Source: RU20A sp042610495 (GTDB lineage: Bacteria; Pseudomonadota; Alphaproteobacteria; Rhizobiales; Rhizobiaceae). Taken from it: a stretch of 64,000 nucleotides of DNA. Below the pieces are notes generated by a model. It worked only from the letters and a program-made list of their open reading frames with translations, did not search any database and was not told where the DNA came from. The stretch is taken from assembly GCF_042610495.1 (NCBI RefSeq), contig NZ_JBHGAP010000001.1:1736001-1800000 (forward strand). The letters run 5' to 3'. Made by a program: the position numbers and the translations under genes. Below, in pieces: positions 1 to 8,104 of this stretch (position 1 is the stretch's first letter; each line of letters begins with the position of its first letter).

Positions 1-135
1 TCGGGGCGGTACGTCGATCGCCCGCGCCAGCGCGTTCTGGCTGACGCCCATCGGCTTCAGGAAGTCTTCGAGGAGAATCTCACCGGGATGCGGGTTGGGA
101 AGAAGCTCAGCCGTGGTAGTCGACGATTCCAACAT
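1..135 (-). CDS. higA: HigA-family antitoxin, N-terminal part (runs off window)
   Basis: Reading from an ATG at 135 towards position 1 gives 45 residues that include the HPGEILLEDFLKPMG and SQNALARAI segments typical of HigA/XRE antitoxins of HigBA modules. In the family this protein neutralises the HigB ribosome-dependent mRNase and represses its own promoter through a helix-turn-helix. A strong Shine-Dalgarno (AGGGAGGG) lies 8 nt before the ATG. The rest of the gene is outside the window. A HigB gene would normally sit immediately upstream, but that space holds only 52 bp and then the end of an outer-membrane protein gene on the same strand, so the antitoxin looks solitary here. The toxin could still lie downstream, outside the window. 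Confidence 0.8.
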   Translation of the reverse strand, partial: MLESSTTTAELLPNPHPGEILLEDFLKPMGVSQNALARAIDVPPR

Positions 136-161
136 GGGTCGGCCCTCCCTCGCGATACCCT

Positions 162-178
162 ATAACACTACACGTTAT
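162..178. promoter_or_regulatory. Inverted repeat, likely HigA operator
   Basis: The arms ATAAC and GTTAT are separated by 7 bp, 27 bp upstream of the higA start. On the minus strand the repeat includes TTATAG, a plausible -10 element. HigA proteins bind dyads that overlap their own promoter, so autoregulation is inferred. No binding is shown. Confidence 0.5.
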
Positions 179-187
179 GCAGCGGCT

Positions 188-1072
188 CTACCACAAGCTC
201 ACCCGCACCCCTGCCCGGAACTCGTGCCGGCCGAAACCGTTGTCGCTGCCTTTTGCACCGCTGCCGCCGGCCGGTTCGCTGGCGCCGAAGCGGAAGGTGT
301 CGCCGGAGGTGATCTGCTGGAAGCGGTAACCGAGGTCGAGCTTGATTCGATCCGTGATATCGTAGGAAAGGCCGGCCATGAGGGCATAGCTGAAGCGCCA
401 GCTGTCGATGCTCGACAGGGTCTCACCGGAGGACAGGGGCACCGCGCAGGCGCCTGTCCCGGCAAGGCAGGTCGAGGATGCGGAGAACCCGCCGAAGTCG
501 AGGCGCGTCACGCCGAGGCCTGCGCCCAGATAAGGCGTGAAGCCGGCAAGCGTTGCGAGATCGACATAGGCATTCGCCATGAGGCTCGTGCCTGTCACGT
601 CACCCTTGAAGCTCTGGGCGCAGGCCGTGCCGGCCGCCTGGCCCGCGCAGGAGCTCGCCACCGTGGCGCTGCCGGAAAAATCGCTCGCGAATCGCTCGGC
701 GGTCAGATCGACGCGAAACGTGTCGGTGATCTGCGCGCCGAGGCCGACGCCGCCGGAGCGGGCATGGCCGAATCGCTCGCTGTCGAAAGGCGTGGTGGAA
801 AGAGCGCCGCCGGACGCGGTGCGCAGCGTCGGATCGCCCTCCCCCGTCCAGCCGGTGTAACCGAGATCACCGCGCAGATAGAGACCGGATGAGGGCGTGG
901 AGCCGGTGATCGTCACCTCGGGCGCGTCTATCGTCACCTCGGGTGCATCGATCTGCACTTCCGGCGGATCCTGCTCCTGCGCCAGCGCAGCAGCGTCCCC
1001 AAGGGCTGCTCCAAGGACAAGGCTGCCAAGGCCAAGCGCGGTCGTCGCCGCCAGCGTCGCGATCAGGCGCAT
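188..1072 (-). CDS. Omp25/RopB-like outer-membrane beta-barrel protein (copy 1)
   Basis: The product has 294 residues: a signal peptide of about 31 residues ending near ALAQ, then a linker with near-identical repeats of the DAPEVTI type, then an eight-strand barrel pattern starting at YLRGDLGY and ending in RAGVRVSLW with a C-terminal aromatic residue. It belongs to the Omp25/Omp31/RopB porin-like family of rhizobia and Brucella, abundant surface proteins tied to envelope stability. It is a paralogue of the gene at 8964-9815; both share the AYVDL, TPYLG or TPYVG, WRF.YALMAG and HE.RAG blocks. The start was chosen for the GGGAGAG Shine-Dalgarno before 1072; an in-frame ATG at 1087 is the alternative. 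Two cysteine pairs lie in predicted external loops. A CtrA box lies 84 nt upstream. Confidence 0.88.
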   Translation of the reverse strand: MRLIATLAATTALGLGSLVLGAALGDAAALAQEQDPPEVQIDAPEVTIDAPEVTITGSTPSSGLYLRGDLGYTGWTGEGDPTLRTASGGALSTTPFDSERFGHARSGGVGLGAQITDTFRVDLTAERFASDFSGSATVASSCAGQAAGTACAQSFKGDVTGTSLMANAYVDLATLAGFTPYLGAGLGVTRLDFGGFSASSTCLAGTGACAVPLSSGETLSSIDSWRFSYALMAGLSYDITDRIKLDLGYRFQQITSGDTFRFGASEPAGGSGAKGSDNGFGRHEFRAGVRVSLW

Positions 1073-1155
1073 GGCCCGCTCTCCCATGTTGAAAATGCCC
1101 CCGCAGCATGCGCGTCGCGGCGCGGGGACCATGGGCGGACTATGCCAGCGGCCGG

Positions 1156-1170
1156 TTAAGCGGGCGTTAA
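1156..1170 (-). promoter_or_regulatory. CtrA box upstream of OMP copy 1
   Basis: The plus strand reads TTAAGCGGGCGTTAA, an exact TTAA-N7-TTAA match to the full CtrA site. A third TTAA follows at 1180-1183. The box ends 84 nt from the OMP start, the same spacing as at the paralogue at 8964. CtrA control of Omp25-type proteins has been reported in Brucella; here it is inferred from the motif. Confidence 0.65.
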
Positions 1171-1213
1171 CCACGTCCGTTAAGATCGGCGAAAGATTTC
1201 GCAGGCGCAGACA

Positions 1214-1248
1214 CGAAAAAGGGCGGCCCGCGAGGACCGCCCTTTCGT
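1214..1248 (-). terminator. Rho-independent terminator of pal
   Basis: On the minus strand a 9-bp stem (AAAGGGCGG / CCGCCCTTT) with a 10-nt loop is followed by a T-run, 24 nt after the pal stop. It separates pal from the downstream OMP gene, which therefore needs its own promoter. Confidence 0.75.
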
Positions 1249-1271
1249 CAACCGGCCGGAAGGCTCGTCGA

Positions 1272-1814
1272 TTACATGCCGGCGCCACCGAGAACGGTGA
1301 CGGCGCGGCGGTTCTGCGACCAGCAGGAAATGTCGTCGCAGACGGCGACCGGCTTTTCCTTGCCGTAGGAGATGGTGCGCAGGCGGTTGCCGGGGATACC
1401 GCGCGAAACGAGGTAGTCCTTCGTGGCAGCCGCACGGCGGGCGCCGAGCGCGAGGTTGTATTCGCGCGTGCCGCGTTCGTCGGCATGGCCTTCGATGGTG
1501 ATCGAATAGTTGCCGTAGCGCTGCAGCCACTGGGCCTGACGGTCGAGCGTCGCCTGTGCGTCAGCGCGGATCGACGAGCTGTCGGTGTCGAAGAAGATAC
1601 GGTCGCCGACATTGACCGTGAAGTCCTGCTGCGAGCCCGGCGTGGCATTGGCGCCGTTGGCACCGTTCAGGCCGAGTTCCGAAGCATTGTTCGGCAGGTT
1701 GTTCTTCTTGGATGCGCAGCCGGCAAGGGCGATGCCCAGGACGAGTGCGATCACGGCGGGGTTGCGGGCGAGGGACTGCATGCGGCCAGCGGCCGGGGCT
1801 GCGATACGGCTCAT
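1272..1814 (-). CDS. pal: Peptidoglycan-associated lipoprotein Pal
   Basis: The product has 180 residues. Pal anchors the outer membrane to peptidoglycan and works with TolB and TolQRA to constrict the envelope at division. It has a signal sequence with the lipobox LAGC (IALAGCASKKN) and a C-terminal OmpA-like domain containing DRIFFDTDSSS and the GHADERGTREYN peptidoglycan-binding motif. The start at 1814 has AGGAGT 7 nt upstream; an upstream in-frame ATG at 1841 would give a less likely signal peptide. It lies downstream of tolB on the same strand, but a 242-bp gap with a stem-loop and a CtrA box suggests its own promoter. Confidence 0.96.
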   Translation of the reverse strand: MSRIAAPAAGRMQSLARNPAVIALVLGIALAGCASKKNNLPNNASELGLNGANGANATPGSQQDFTVNVGDRIFFDTDSSSIRADAQATLDRQAQWLQRYGNYSITIEGHADERGTREYNLALGARRAAATKDYLVSRGIPGNRLRTISYGKEKPVAVCDDISCWSQNRRAVTVLGGAGM

Positions 1815-1895
1815 GGCCGAACTCCTATGGACTGTCTTCATTCAGGGTTGCCAGACTGTAACCGGGACCGGTTAATCCGGTTTCAACGGTCATGG

Positions 1896-1910
1896 TTAAT
1901 GTCTGGTTAA
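1896..1910 (-). promoter_or_regulatory. CtrA box upstream of pal
   Basis: The plus strand reads TTAATGTCTGGTTAA; the minus strand reads TTAACCAGACATTAA followed by CCAT, close to the extended CtrA consensus. It lies 82 nt upstream of the pal start. This suggests pal is transcribed in a cell-cycle window separately from tolQRAB (inference). Confidence 0.65.
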
Positions 1911-1992
1911 AAGAACATCAAAACGCGCTAGATCAGCACTTTGCGGCGAGAAAGCGGCGTGCTGCCACAATTAGGGAGACGCCGCAAACACG

Positions 1993-2015
1993 AACGGCGC
2001 CCGGAAGGCGCCGTT
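1993..2015 (-). terminator. Possible terminator after tolB
   Basis: A perfect 9-bp stem (AACGGCGCC / GGCGCCGTT) with a 5-nt loop begins 41 nt past the tolB stop. There is no clean T-run on the minus strand, so termination may be partial. Confidence 0.45.
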
Positions 2016-2056
2016 TGCATGTGGATTTTCGGCCACAGATGGGGCAAGCGCCCGCC

Positions 2057-3361
2057 CTATTCAAGCAGCGGCGACCAGGCCGGGTCAGAGGCGAAGCTCT
2101 TCGTGGGAATCATCTGTTCGTTATAGCCCGTCAGGTCGATCGAGTAGAGCTGCGGACCGCCGGCACCGGCAGCCTGGCGGAAGAACATCAGCACGCGGCC
2201 ATTCGGCGCCCAGGTCGGACCTTCATTGTGGAAGCCCGTCGTCAGGATGCGCTCGCCCGAACCGTCCGGCTTCATCACGCCGATCGAGAACTTGCCGCCC
2301 GACTGCTTGGTGAAGGCGATGAGATCGCCGCGCGGCGACCAGACCGGCGTCGAATAGGCGCCGTCGCCGAACGAGATGCGCGTCTGGCCCGAGCCATCAG
2401 CCCCCATCACATAGAGCTGCTGGCGCCCGCCGCGGTCGCTTTCGAAGACGACGCGGTTGCCGTCCGGCGAATAGGAGGGCGAGGTGTCGATGGCCGCCGT
2501 GTTGGTCAGGCGCGTCGTGGTGCGCGAGCGCAGGTCCATCGTGTAGATGTTGGAGTTGCCGTCCTGCTGCAGGCTCATGATGACCTTCTGGCCGTCGGGC
2601 GAAAAGCGCGGCGAGAACGTCATGCCGGGGAAATTGCCGACCACTTCACGCTGCCCGGTTTCCAGCTGCAGCAGGTAGACGCGCGGCTGGTTGCCCTCAA
2701 ACGACATGTAGGTGATTTCCTGCCGGTTCGGCGAGAAGCGCGGCGTCAGAACGATGTCGTTGGAATTGGTAAGCGCTCGCGCATTGAACCCGTCCTGGTC
2801 CATGATGGCGAGCTGGCGCTTGCGGGCCGTCTTCGGGCCGCTTTCGGCGACATAGACGACGCGGGTGTCGAAGTAGCCCTTTTCGCCGGTGATGCGCTCA
2901 TAGATCGCGTCGGCGATGATGTGGGCCACGCGGCGCCAGTTTTCCGGCTGGGTGAAGAACTGCTGGCCGGTCATCTGCTGGCCGGCAAACGTATCCCACA
3001 GGCGGAACTCGGCGCGCAGGCGGCCGTCGCCTTCCTGCGTCACGCGGCCGGTCACCAGGGCCTGCGCGTTGATCACGCGCCAGTCCTCGAAGCGCGGCGC
3101 GGCATCGGGGTTCGACACCTTCTCGATGAAGGCGCCCTTGTTGATCGGCGCGAAGAGGCCGGACCGCTTCAGGTCCGCGGCGACCACTTCGGAAATCTTC
3201 TGGCCCAGTTCGCCCTGGAGGAAATCCGTGACGGCGATCGGCAGGGGCTCGACATTGCCCTTGTTGATGTTGATCTCCACGACCGCGTGCGCAGGCGAAG
3301 CGGCCAGCGGCACGATCGCCGCGAGCGCGATCAGGATGCGTGTGAACGTGCGTCTCAGCAT
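2057..3361 (-). CDS. tolB: Tol-Pal system periplasmic protein TolB
   Basis: The product has 434 residues, the usual length. A signal peptide (MLRRTFTRILIALAAIV, cleavage near AHA) is followed by the TolB N-terminal domain and a six-bladed beta-propeller with repeated (F)SPDG or SPNR motifs, for example TFSPRFSPDGQ and SPSYSPDGNR. In the family TolB binds Pal and the C-terminus of TolA, and energised TolA pulls it off Pal. The start at 3361 follows GAAAGG about 10 nt upstream; in-frame ATGs at 3391 and 3412 would add residues before the signal peptide. It is the fourth gene of the tolQRAB run. Confidence 0.95.
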   Translation of the reverse strand: MLRRTFTRILIALAAIVPLAASPAHAVVEININKGNVEPLPIAVTDFLQGELGQKISEVVAADLKRSGLFAPINKGAFIEKVSNPDAAPRFEDWRVINAQALVTGRVTQEGDGRLRAEFRLWDTFAGQQMTGQQFFTQPENWRRVAHIIADAIYERITGEKGYFDTRVVYVAESGPKTARKRQLAIMDQDGFNARALTNSNDIVLTPRFSPNRQEITYMSFEGNQPRVYLLQLETGQREVVGNFPGMTFSPRFSPDGQKVIMSLQQDGNSNIYTMDLRSRTTTRLTNTAAIDTSPSYSPDGNRVVFESDRGGRQQLYVMGADGSGQTRISFGDGAYSTPVWSPRGDLIAFTKQSGGKFSIGVMKPDGSGERILTTGFHNEGPTWAPNGRVLMFFRQAAGAGGPQLYSIDLTGYNEQMIPTKSFASDPAWSPLLE

Positions 3362-3503
3362 GGTTTCAAGCCTTTCAGCCGGTTTCGGCATTGTCCTTCG
3401 AGCGCTGGGCAATCCGCCAAAGCCGGATCGGCACTCGAAAACTCTCTCTGTCTCGGACGCATTTCCGCACGCAGAACCGCTGCGCCCATTTGCTGGAAAT
3501 GCT

Positions 3504-4631
3504 TTAAAGCATGGAGCTCGGGTCGAAATTCACGACAACCTCACTCCAGGAATCATATTTGTCGGCGGGCAGCCCCTTGAAGGGCGAGGATTTGAGCACC
3601 GCACGGCGCGCGCCGCCGGAAAGCGCCCGTCGCGCCGCATCGGTACCGCCCGTTGCCTCGACCTCGGGCTCGCCAATGATCGCGCCGGTCTCGTCGAGCC
3701 GCATCGTCACCTTGATGCGCACGTCGGTGGCATCCGCCATGCCGGGAATGATCGACCAGTTGTTCTGGATCTGGCCGCGCAGCGCGTCCATCTCGCTCAT
3801 CGTCAGCGTATTGCCGCTCGTCGTCTTCTTGCCGCCAAGCGAGGCCTGTTCGGTGGCGCGCTTGGCGCCCCCGCCGGAGGGGTCCTGCTTATTGAGCAGC
3901 GCCGCGATCTCGTCGGCATTGAAGTCGCTTTCCTTGGCGGAGGCGGCCTTCTTCTGCTCTTTCTTTTTCTGCTCGCTCGTCTTCGTGTCCGCCTTGGCGG
4001 TCTCGGTCTCCGGCTTCTTCTCCACCGGCTTCTCGACGGGCTTTTCAGCCGTCTTTTCCGGCTTCGGCTCGACCTTCGGTTTCACCTGCGGCGTCGGCAC
4101 GTTGTCGGGCAGCGCCTCGGCCTCCGGCGTCTCGGCAGGCTTTTCCTCAGCCGGCACGGGTTCCGGCTTGGTCTCGGGCTTCACCTCGGGCTTGCTTTCC
4201 GGCAGTGCCGCCACTTCCTGCGGCTTCGGCTCGGGGGCCGGCGCCTGCTCTTCGGTGGCCTTGATCTCTTCCTGAACCGGGTCAGGCGTCGGCGGTGCCT
4301 TTTCGGTCTTTTCCGGTGCTGCCGCGCTTTCCGTTTCCTTGGGCTTCACATTCGGCGTCGGCGTGTTCTTGAGATCGACGCTGTTCTCGCCGATGTTTTC
4401 GGCATTGTCGACCTTATCGGGACGCTTGGTGGGAACGGGAGACGACTTCTCCGCCTTCGGCGCCTTCTTGTCGCCCTGCTGGATCTGGGTGATCGATTCG
4501 ACCGGCACGATGTCCACCGGCAGCGACTCGACATCCATCACCTCGAAAGGCTTCGGACTGCCGAGCGACACCAGCGCCCAGGTGAGAACCAGGGCGTGAA
4601 GCGCGGTGGATGTGATGAGGCTCGCCTTCAT
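3504..4631 (-). CDS. tolA: Cell-envelope integrity protein TolA
   Basis: The product has 375 residues. TolA is the inner-membrane rod that transmits TolQR proton-motive work to TolB and Pal. A single N-terminal membrane segment (TALHALVLTWALVSLG) leads into a long region rich in Pro, Lys, Glu and Ala (about residues 50-235) that should form an extended or coiled periplasm-spanning arm. A C-terminal TonB/TolA-like globular domain follows (MSEMDALRGQIQNNWSI to the end). The start lies 10 nt after the tolR stop. The low-complexity arm gives spurious open frames on the other strand. Confidence 0.92.
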   Translation of the reverse strand: MKASLITSTALHALVLTWALVSLGSPKPFEVMDVESLPVDIVPVESITQIQQGDKKAPKAEKSSPVPTKRPDKVDNAENIGENSVDLKNTPTPNVKPKETESAAAPEKTEKAPPTPDPVQEEIKATEEQAPAPEPKPQEVAALPESKPEVKPETKPEPVPAEEKPAETPEAEALPDNVPTPQVKPKVEPKPEKTAEKPVEKPVEKKPETETAKADTKTSEQKKKEQKKAASAKESDFNADEIAALLNKQDPSGGGAKRATEQASLGGKKTTSGNTLTMSEMDALRGQIQNNWSIIPGMADATDVRIKVTMRLDETGAIIGEPEVEATGGTDAARRALSGGARRAVLKSSPFKGLPADKYDSWSEVVVNFDPSSML

Positions 4632-4641
4632 CGCCGGTCGA

Positions 4642-5097
4642 TCACTTGTCCGTTTCCTGCAGCGTCACCAGGCCGAGGTTCTTGAAGCCGGCCGCCGAAA
4701 TGCGCGCCATGACCTTCATCACGGTGCCGTAGTCGGCATTGGTGTCGCCGCGCACATAAATGCGCTCGTTGTAGCCGGTGGTGGCGATCGCCTCGAGCTT
4801 CGGGACGACCTCGTCGATGCCGATCGGCGTTTCCTGCAGGAAGATCTCGCCGTTCGGATTGACCGATACGGTGATCGGCTGCGTGTCGGAATTCAGCGCC
4901 TTTGCCTGGGTCTCCGGCAGGTCGATCGGCACGCCGACCGTCATCATCGGTGCGGCCACCATGAAGATGATGAGCAGCACCAGCATGACGTCCACGAAGG
5001 GCGTCACGTTGATTTCGCTCATCACGGCCTTGCCGCCGCGTCCGCCGCGCCGACGCCGGCCACCCGAACCCTTGGACCCGCCTACTGCCATACCCAT
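4642..5097 (-). CDS. tolR: Tol-Pal biopolymer transport protein TolR
   Basis: The product has 151 residues of the ExbD/TolR family. A Gly/Arg-rich cytoplasmic N-terminus precedes one membrane helix, VTPFVDVMLVLLIIFMVAA. It carries the conserved Asp36 that in this family takes part in proton conduction with TolQ. The periplasmic domain (VPIDLPETQAKAL and YVRGDTNADYG) matches ExbD/TolR. It sits 37 nt downstream of tolQ and 10 nt upstream of tolA, so cotranscription is very likely. Confidence 0.95.
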   Translation of the reverse strand: MGMAVGGSKGSGGRRRRGGRGGKAVMSEINVTPFVDVMLVLLIIFMVAAPMMTVGVPIDLPETQAKALNSDTQPITVSVNPNGEIFLQETPIGIDEVVPKLEAIATTGYNERIYVRGDTNADYGTVMKVMARISAAGFKNLGLVTLQETDK

Positions 5098-5134
5098 CGC
5101 ACGTCTCCTTCGTCGCCCGTTTCAAGCCGCGCGA

Positions 5135-5851
5135 TCACTGCGCGGCCTGGCGGCTCTGCAGCTTCTCGTCGATCTGGCGGGACAGGATGGCGGAAAACTC
5201 GTCGGCAAAGCCCTCCATGCGAGCCGAAAGCTTGGCCGCATCGGCGGAGAACTTGTTGTAGGCGATAACGGCCGGAATAGCGGCCAGAAGGCCGATGGCG
5301 GTGGCGAGCAGCGCTTCGGCGATACCGGGGGCCACGACCGCGAGATTGGTGGACTTCGAACCGGCGATCGCCTGAAACGAGGTCATGATACCGACGACCG
5401 TGCCGAAGAGGCCGACGAAGGGGCCGGCCGACCCGATCGTGGCGAGCGAGCCGAGCCGCGCCTCGAAGCTTTCGGATTCCCGCGCCAGCGTCACGTCCAT
5501 GGCGCGGTCAATACGCATCTGCAGGCCGATCGGCGAGCGGGCACCGCGTTCGAAGCTCTTCTTCCATTCGCGCATGGCGGACACGAAGATGGCGCCGAGA
5601 CCCGAGGTCTGGCGGTCCGACAGCGTGCGATAAAGCTCTTCCAGCGACTGGCCCGACCAGAAGACCTGTTCGAAATTGTCGAACTGCCGGCGGGCCTTGT
5701 TGTAGGCGATGGTCTTGTCGACCACGATCGCCCATGTCCAGACCGAGGCTGCCAGCAGGCCGATCATCACCAGCTTGACCACGAAGCCCGCCTGCATGAA
5801 CAGCGACCAGAGGGTCACGTCTGCCGTTGCGGCCAATCCTACCTGTTCCAT
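5135..5851 (-). CDS. tolQ: Tol-Pal proton channel subunit TolQ
   Basis: The product has 238 residues of the MotA/TolQ/ExbB family. One membrane segment lies near the N-terminus (VTLWSLFMQAGFVVKLVMIGLLAASVWTWAI, about residues 9-40). Two more follow the family signature GSAGPFVGLFGTVVGIM and the ATAIGLLAAIPAVIAYN helix. The start MEQVGLAATADV is preceded by GGGGAC; longer in-frame starts at 5890 and 6007 are less family-like. It is the first gene of tolQRAB. The usual upstream neighbour ybgC is not adjacent here but at 14609-15049. Confidence 0.94.
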   Translation of the reverse strand: MEQVGLAATADVTLWSLFMQAGFVVKLVMIGLLAASVWTWAIVVDKTIAYNKARRQFDNFEQVFWSGQSLEELYRTLSDRQTSGLGAIFVSAMREWKKSFERGARSPIGLQMRIDRAMDVTLARESESFEARLGSLATIGSAGPFVGLFGTVVGIMTSFQAIAGSKSTNLAVVAPGIAEALLATAIGLLAAIPAVIAYNKFSADAAKLSARMEGFADEFSAILSRQIDEKLQSRQAAQ

Positions 5852-6071
5852 CCTGTCAGTCCCCGAAATCGGAATGCCCGGCAAGAGCATCAGCCGCTCA
5901 CCGCCGGGTGGCAAAAACTTGGGTTCGTACAAGAGGGTCCCGGCCGGTGCCGCTGATCGTCGAGGCAGGCGATCGTGAAGCGTCGTTAAGGGCCTTCTTG
6001 CCGTCAAATTTGGTCAAAGGATGACGTGCACTGCACAAAATCCTAACGATCGCAGTAAGACATCATTATCG

Positions 6072-6086
6072 TTAATAGAGGGTTAC
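6072..6086. promoter_or_regulatory. Degenerate CtrA-like site in the tolQ divergent region
   Basis: The sequence TTAATAGAGGGTTAC is one base away from TTAA-N7-TTAA. It lies 221 bp from the tolQ start and 138 bp from the gene at 6224. With one mismatch it may be chance; it is listed because exact sites occur at pal and both OMP genes. Confidence 0.25.
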
Positions 6087-6179
6087 CGAAAAGACTTCAC
6101 GCGCCTTGAAGAGCTTGCGCAAAGCCTGTTCCCCCGGAGACAGCGCGTGCCGGGCGAAAGCGCGATTGTCGGTCGCAAC

Positions 6180-6198
6180 GGATGAGACGGTCTCATCC
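6180..6198. promoter_or_regulatory. Perfect 9-bp dyad upstream of small secreted protein
   Basis: The arms GGATGAGAC and GTCTCATCC flank a single central G. The dyad ends 25 nt before the start codon at 6224, so it could be a repressor operator or a leader hairpin. No candidate regulator lies nearby. Confidence 0.4.
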
Positions 6199-6223
6199 AG
6201 CATCCACCAAAGGAACAGACACC

Positions 6224-6493
6224 ATGCGCAAGCTTCTTCTCTCCGCAACGATCGCTACCCTCGCTGCCCTCTCCTTTGCAGCGCCCTCCATGGCCGGCGG
6301 CTGGGACGATGGCTGTGACGACGACTACGTCAGCCACTATCGTCCGACCCACCATGCGAATTACGCGTGGAGCGCACCGCGCCACGACTACCAGAATGAC
6401 TACCAGGACGAGCCGACCTGCTATGTGAAGGTGGTCAAGGACTGGGACAGCTACGGCGAAGTCATCGTCCGGAAGGTCCGCGTCTGCGAGTAA
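6224..6493 (+). CDS. Small secreted protein of unknown function
   Basis: The product has 89 residues. A clear signal peptide (MRKLLLSATIATLAALSFAA, cleavage after SMA) leads to a mature protein of about 65 residues rich in Asp, Tyr and His (GGWDDGCDDDYVSHYRPTHH). It ends in CYVKVVKDWDSYGEVIVRKVRVCE, with three cysteines overall. The start has AAAGGA upstream; an earlier in-frame ATG at 6182 lies inside the dyad and is unlikely. I do not recognise a family. It lies between tolQ and glmM and is not usually part of that neighbourhood. Confidence 0.75.
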   Translation: MRKLLLSATIATLAALSFAAPSMAGGWDDGCDDDYVSHYRPTHHANYAWSAPRHDYQNDYQDEPTCYVKVVKDWDSYGEVIVRKVRVCE

Positions 6494-6751
6494 GGTCCGC
6501 GTGAAGCCAGTGTAAGGATGGCGACCCGGCGCGGATGCCGGGCCGCCATTCCCGTCTGCAGACAGGCTTGGTAACGGGATGTAATGAATTCTGATGGCAG
6601 CATGGATGCCGGCGTGACCCGTTTTGTGGCAGAACGGGTCCAGAATCACCGCTTGCAGCGCCAATGCGCGCCCTGCAGGCCGGCCCGGCTGGCATCGAGC
6701 ATCCGCTCCATGAACGCTGCCGCCCCGGCCGGACAGCATGATGGAGACACT

Positions 6752-8104
6752 ATGAAGCGCAAGTATTTCGGCACCGACGGCATTCGCGGCCAGTCCAACA
6801 TGTTCCCGATGACGCCTGATCTCGCCATGCGGGTCGGCATTGCCGTCGGCACCATCTTCCGCCGCGGCGCCCACCGCCACCGCGTCGTCATCGGCAAGGA
6901 CACGCGCCTGTCCGGCTACATGCTGGAAAACGCCATGGTCGCCGGCTTCACCGCCGCCGGTGTGGACGCCTTCGTTCTCGGCCCGATCCCCACGCCTGCC
7001 GTCGCCATGCTGACGCGTTCGCTGCGCGCCGATATCGGCGTGATGATATCGGCCTCGCACAATCCCTACCAGGACAACGGCATCAAGCTCTTCGGCCCCG
7101 ACGGCTACAAGCTCTCCGACGAGATCGAGAGCCAGATCGAGGAACTGCTCGACCAGGACCTGTCGAACCAGCTGGCGCGCGCCGGCGACATCGGCCGCGC
7201 CAAGCGCATCGACGGCGTGCATGACCGCTATATCGAACATGCCAAGCGCACCCTGCCGCGCGACGTGACGCTGAAGGGCCTGCGCGTCGCCATCGATTGC
7301 GCCAACGGCGCCGCCTACAAGGTGGCCCCTGCGGCGCTGTGGGAACTCGGCGCGGATGTCGTCACCATCGGCGCGGAGCCGAACGGCAAGAACATCAACC
7401 TCGATTGCGGTTCGACCCATCCCGAGACGCTGTCGCGCAAGGTGCATGAAGTGCGCGCCGACATCGGCATCGCGCTCGATGGCGACGCCGACCGCGTGCA
7501 GCTCGTCGACGAGCGCGGCACCATCATCGACGGCGACCAGCTGATGGCCGTGATCGCCGATACCTGGGCCGCCGACGGCCTGCTGCGCGGCAAGGGCATC
7601 GTCGCCACCGTCATGTCGAACCTCGGCCTCGAACGCTACCTGAAGGGCCGCAAGCTCTCCCTGCAGCGTACAAAGGTCGGCGACCGCTACGTCGTCGAGC
7701 ACATGCGCGAACACGACTTCAATGTCGGCGGCGAGCAATCCGGCCATATCGTGCTCTCCGACTTCGGCACGACCGGCGACGGCCTCGTGGCCGCCCTCCA
7801 GGTTCTGGCCGCCGTCAAGCGCTCCGGCAAGACGGTCAGCGAGGTCTGCCACCGTTTCGAGCCCGTGCCGCAGATCCTGAAGAACGTGCGCGTCATGACC
7901 GGCAAGCCGCTGGAAGACCCGCAGGTTCGCCAGGCCATCGCCGACGCGGAAGCGGCACTCGCCAAATCCGGCCGCCTCCTGATCCGTCCCTCGGGCACCG
8001 AACCGCTGATCCGCGTCATGGCGGAAGGCGACGACCGCGGCCAGATCGAACGGATCGTCGACGAACTCGTGAACGTCATCGGCAGCGCCCGCAGCGCGGC
8101 ATAA
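6752..8104 (+). CDS. glmM: Phosphoglucosamine mutase GlmM
   Basis: The product has 450 residues, full length. The enzyme interconverts glucosamine-6-phosphate and glucosamine-1-phosphate, the step before UDP-GlcNAc for peptidoglycan and lipopolysaccharide. The phosphoserine loop ISASHNPYQDNG puts the catalytic serine at 102. The metal-binding loop DGDADR lies at 243-248, and the phosphate-binding RPSGTEPLIRVMAEG is near the C-terminus. The start MKRKYFGTDGIRG follows GGAGAC. In related genomes glmM follows ftsH; here it lies 4.5 kb before ftsH with three unrelated genes between, a sign of rearrangement. Confidence 0.97.
   Translation: MKRKYFGTDGIRGQSNMFPMTPDLAMRVGIAVGTIFRRGAHRHRVVIGKDTRLSGYMLENAMVAGFTAAGVDAFVLGPIPTPAVAMLTRSLRADIGVMISASHNPYQDNGIKLFGPDGYKLSDEIESQIEELLDQDLSNQLARAGDIGRAKRIDGVHDRYIEHAKRTLPRDVTLKGLRVAIDCANGAAYKVAPAALWELGADVVTIGAEPNGKNINLDCGSTHPETLSRKVHEVRADIGIALDGDADRVQLVDERGTIIDGDQLMAVIADTWAADGLLRGKGIVATVMSNLGLERYLKGRKLSLQRTKVGDRYVVEHMREHDFNVGGEQSGHIVLSDFGTTGDGLVAALQVLAAVKRSGKTVSEVCHRFEPVPQILKNVRVMTGKPLEDPQVRQAIADAEAALAKSGRLLIRPSGTEPLIRVMAEGDDRGQIERIVDELVNVIGSARSAA

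Larger units (their letters stand above)
5852..6223. other. Divergent intergenic region between tolQ and a small secreted-protein gene
   Basis: This 372-bp stretch holds no gene. It should carry the tolQRAB promoter on the minus strand and a promoter for the gene at 6224. It contains a near-match CtrA site (6072-6086) and a perfect 19-bp dyad (6180-6198). It is also one end of the rearranged glmM-to-ftsH block. Confidence 0.7.

Noticed and set aside
2916..4685. 589-codon plus-strand frame with Leu/Arg-rich repeats opposite tolA
   Set aside because: It mirrors the Pro/Lys/Glu-rich TolA arm in another frame and only appears repetitive because the arm is low-complexity.
6072..6086. CtrA box controlling tolQRAB
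   Set aside because: It has one mismatch in the second half site (TTAC) and lies far from the tolQ start; kept only as a low-confidence feature.
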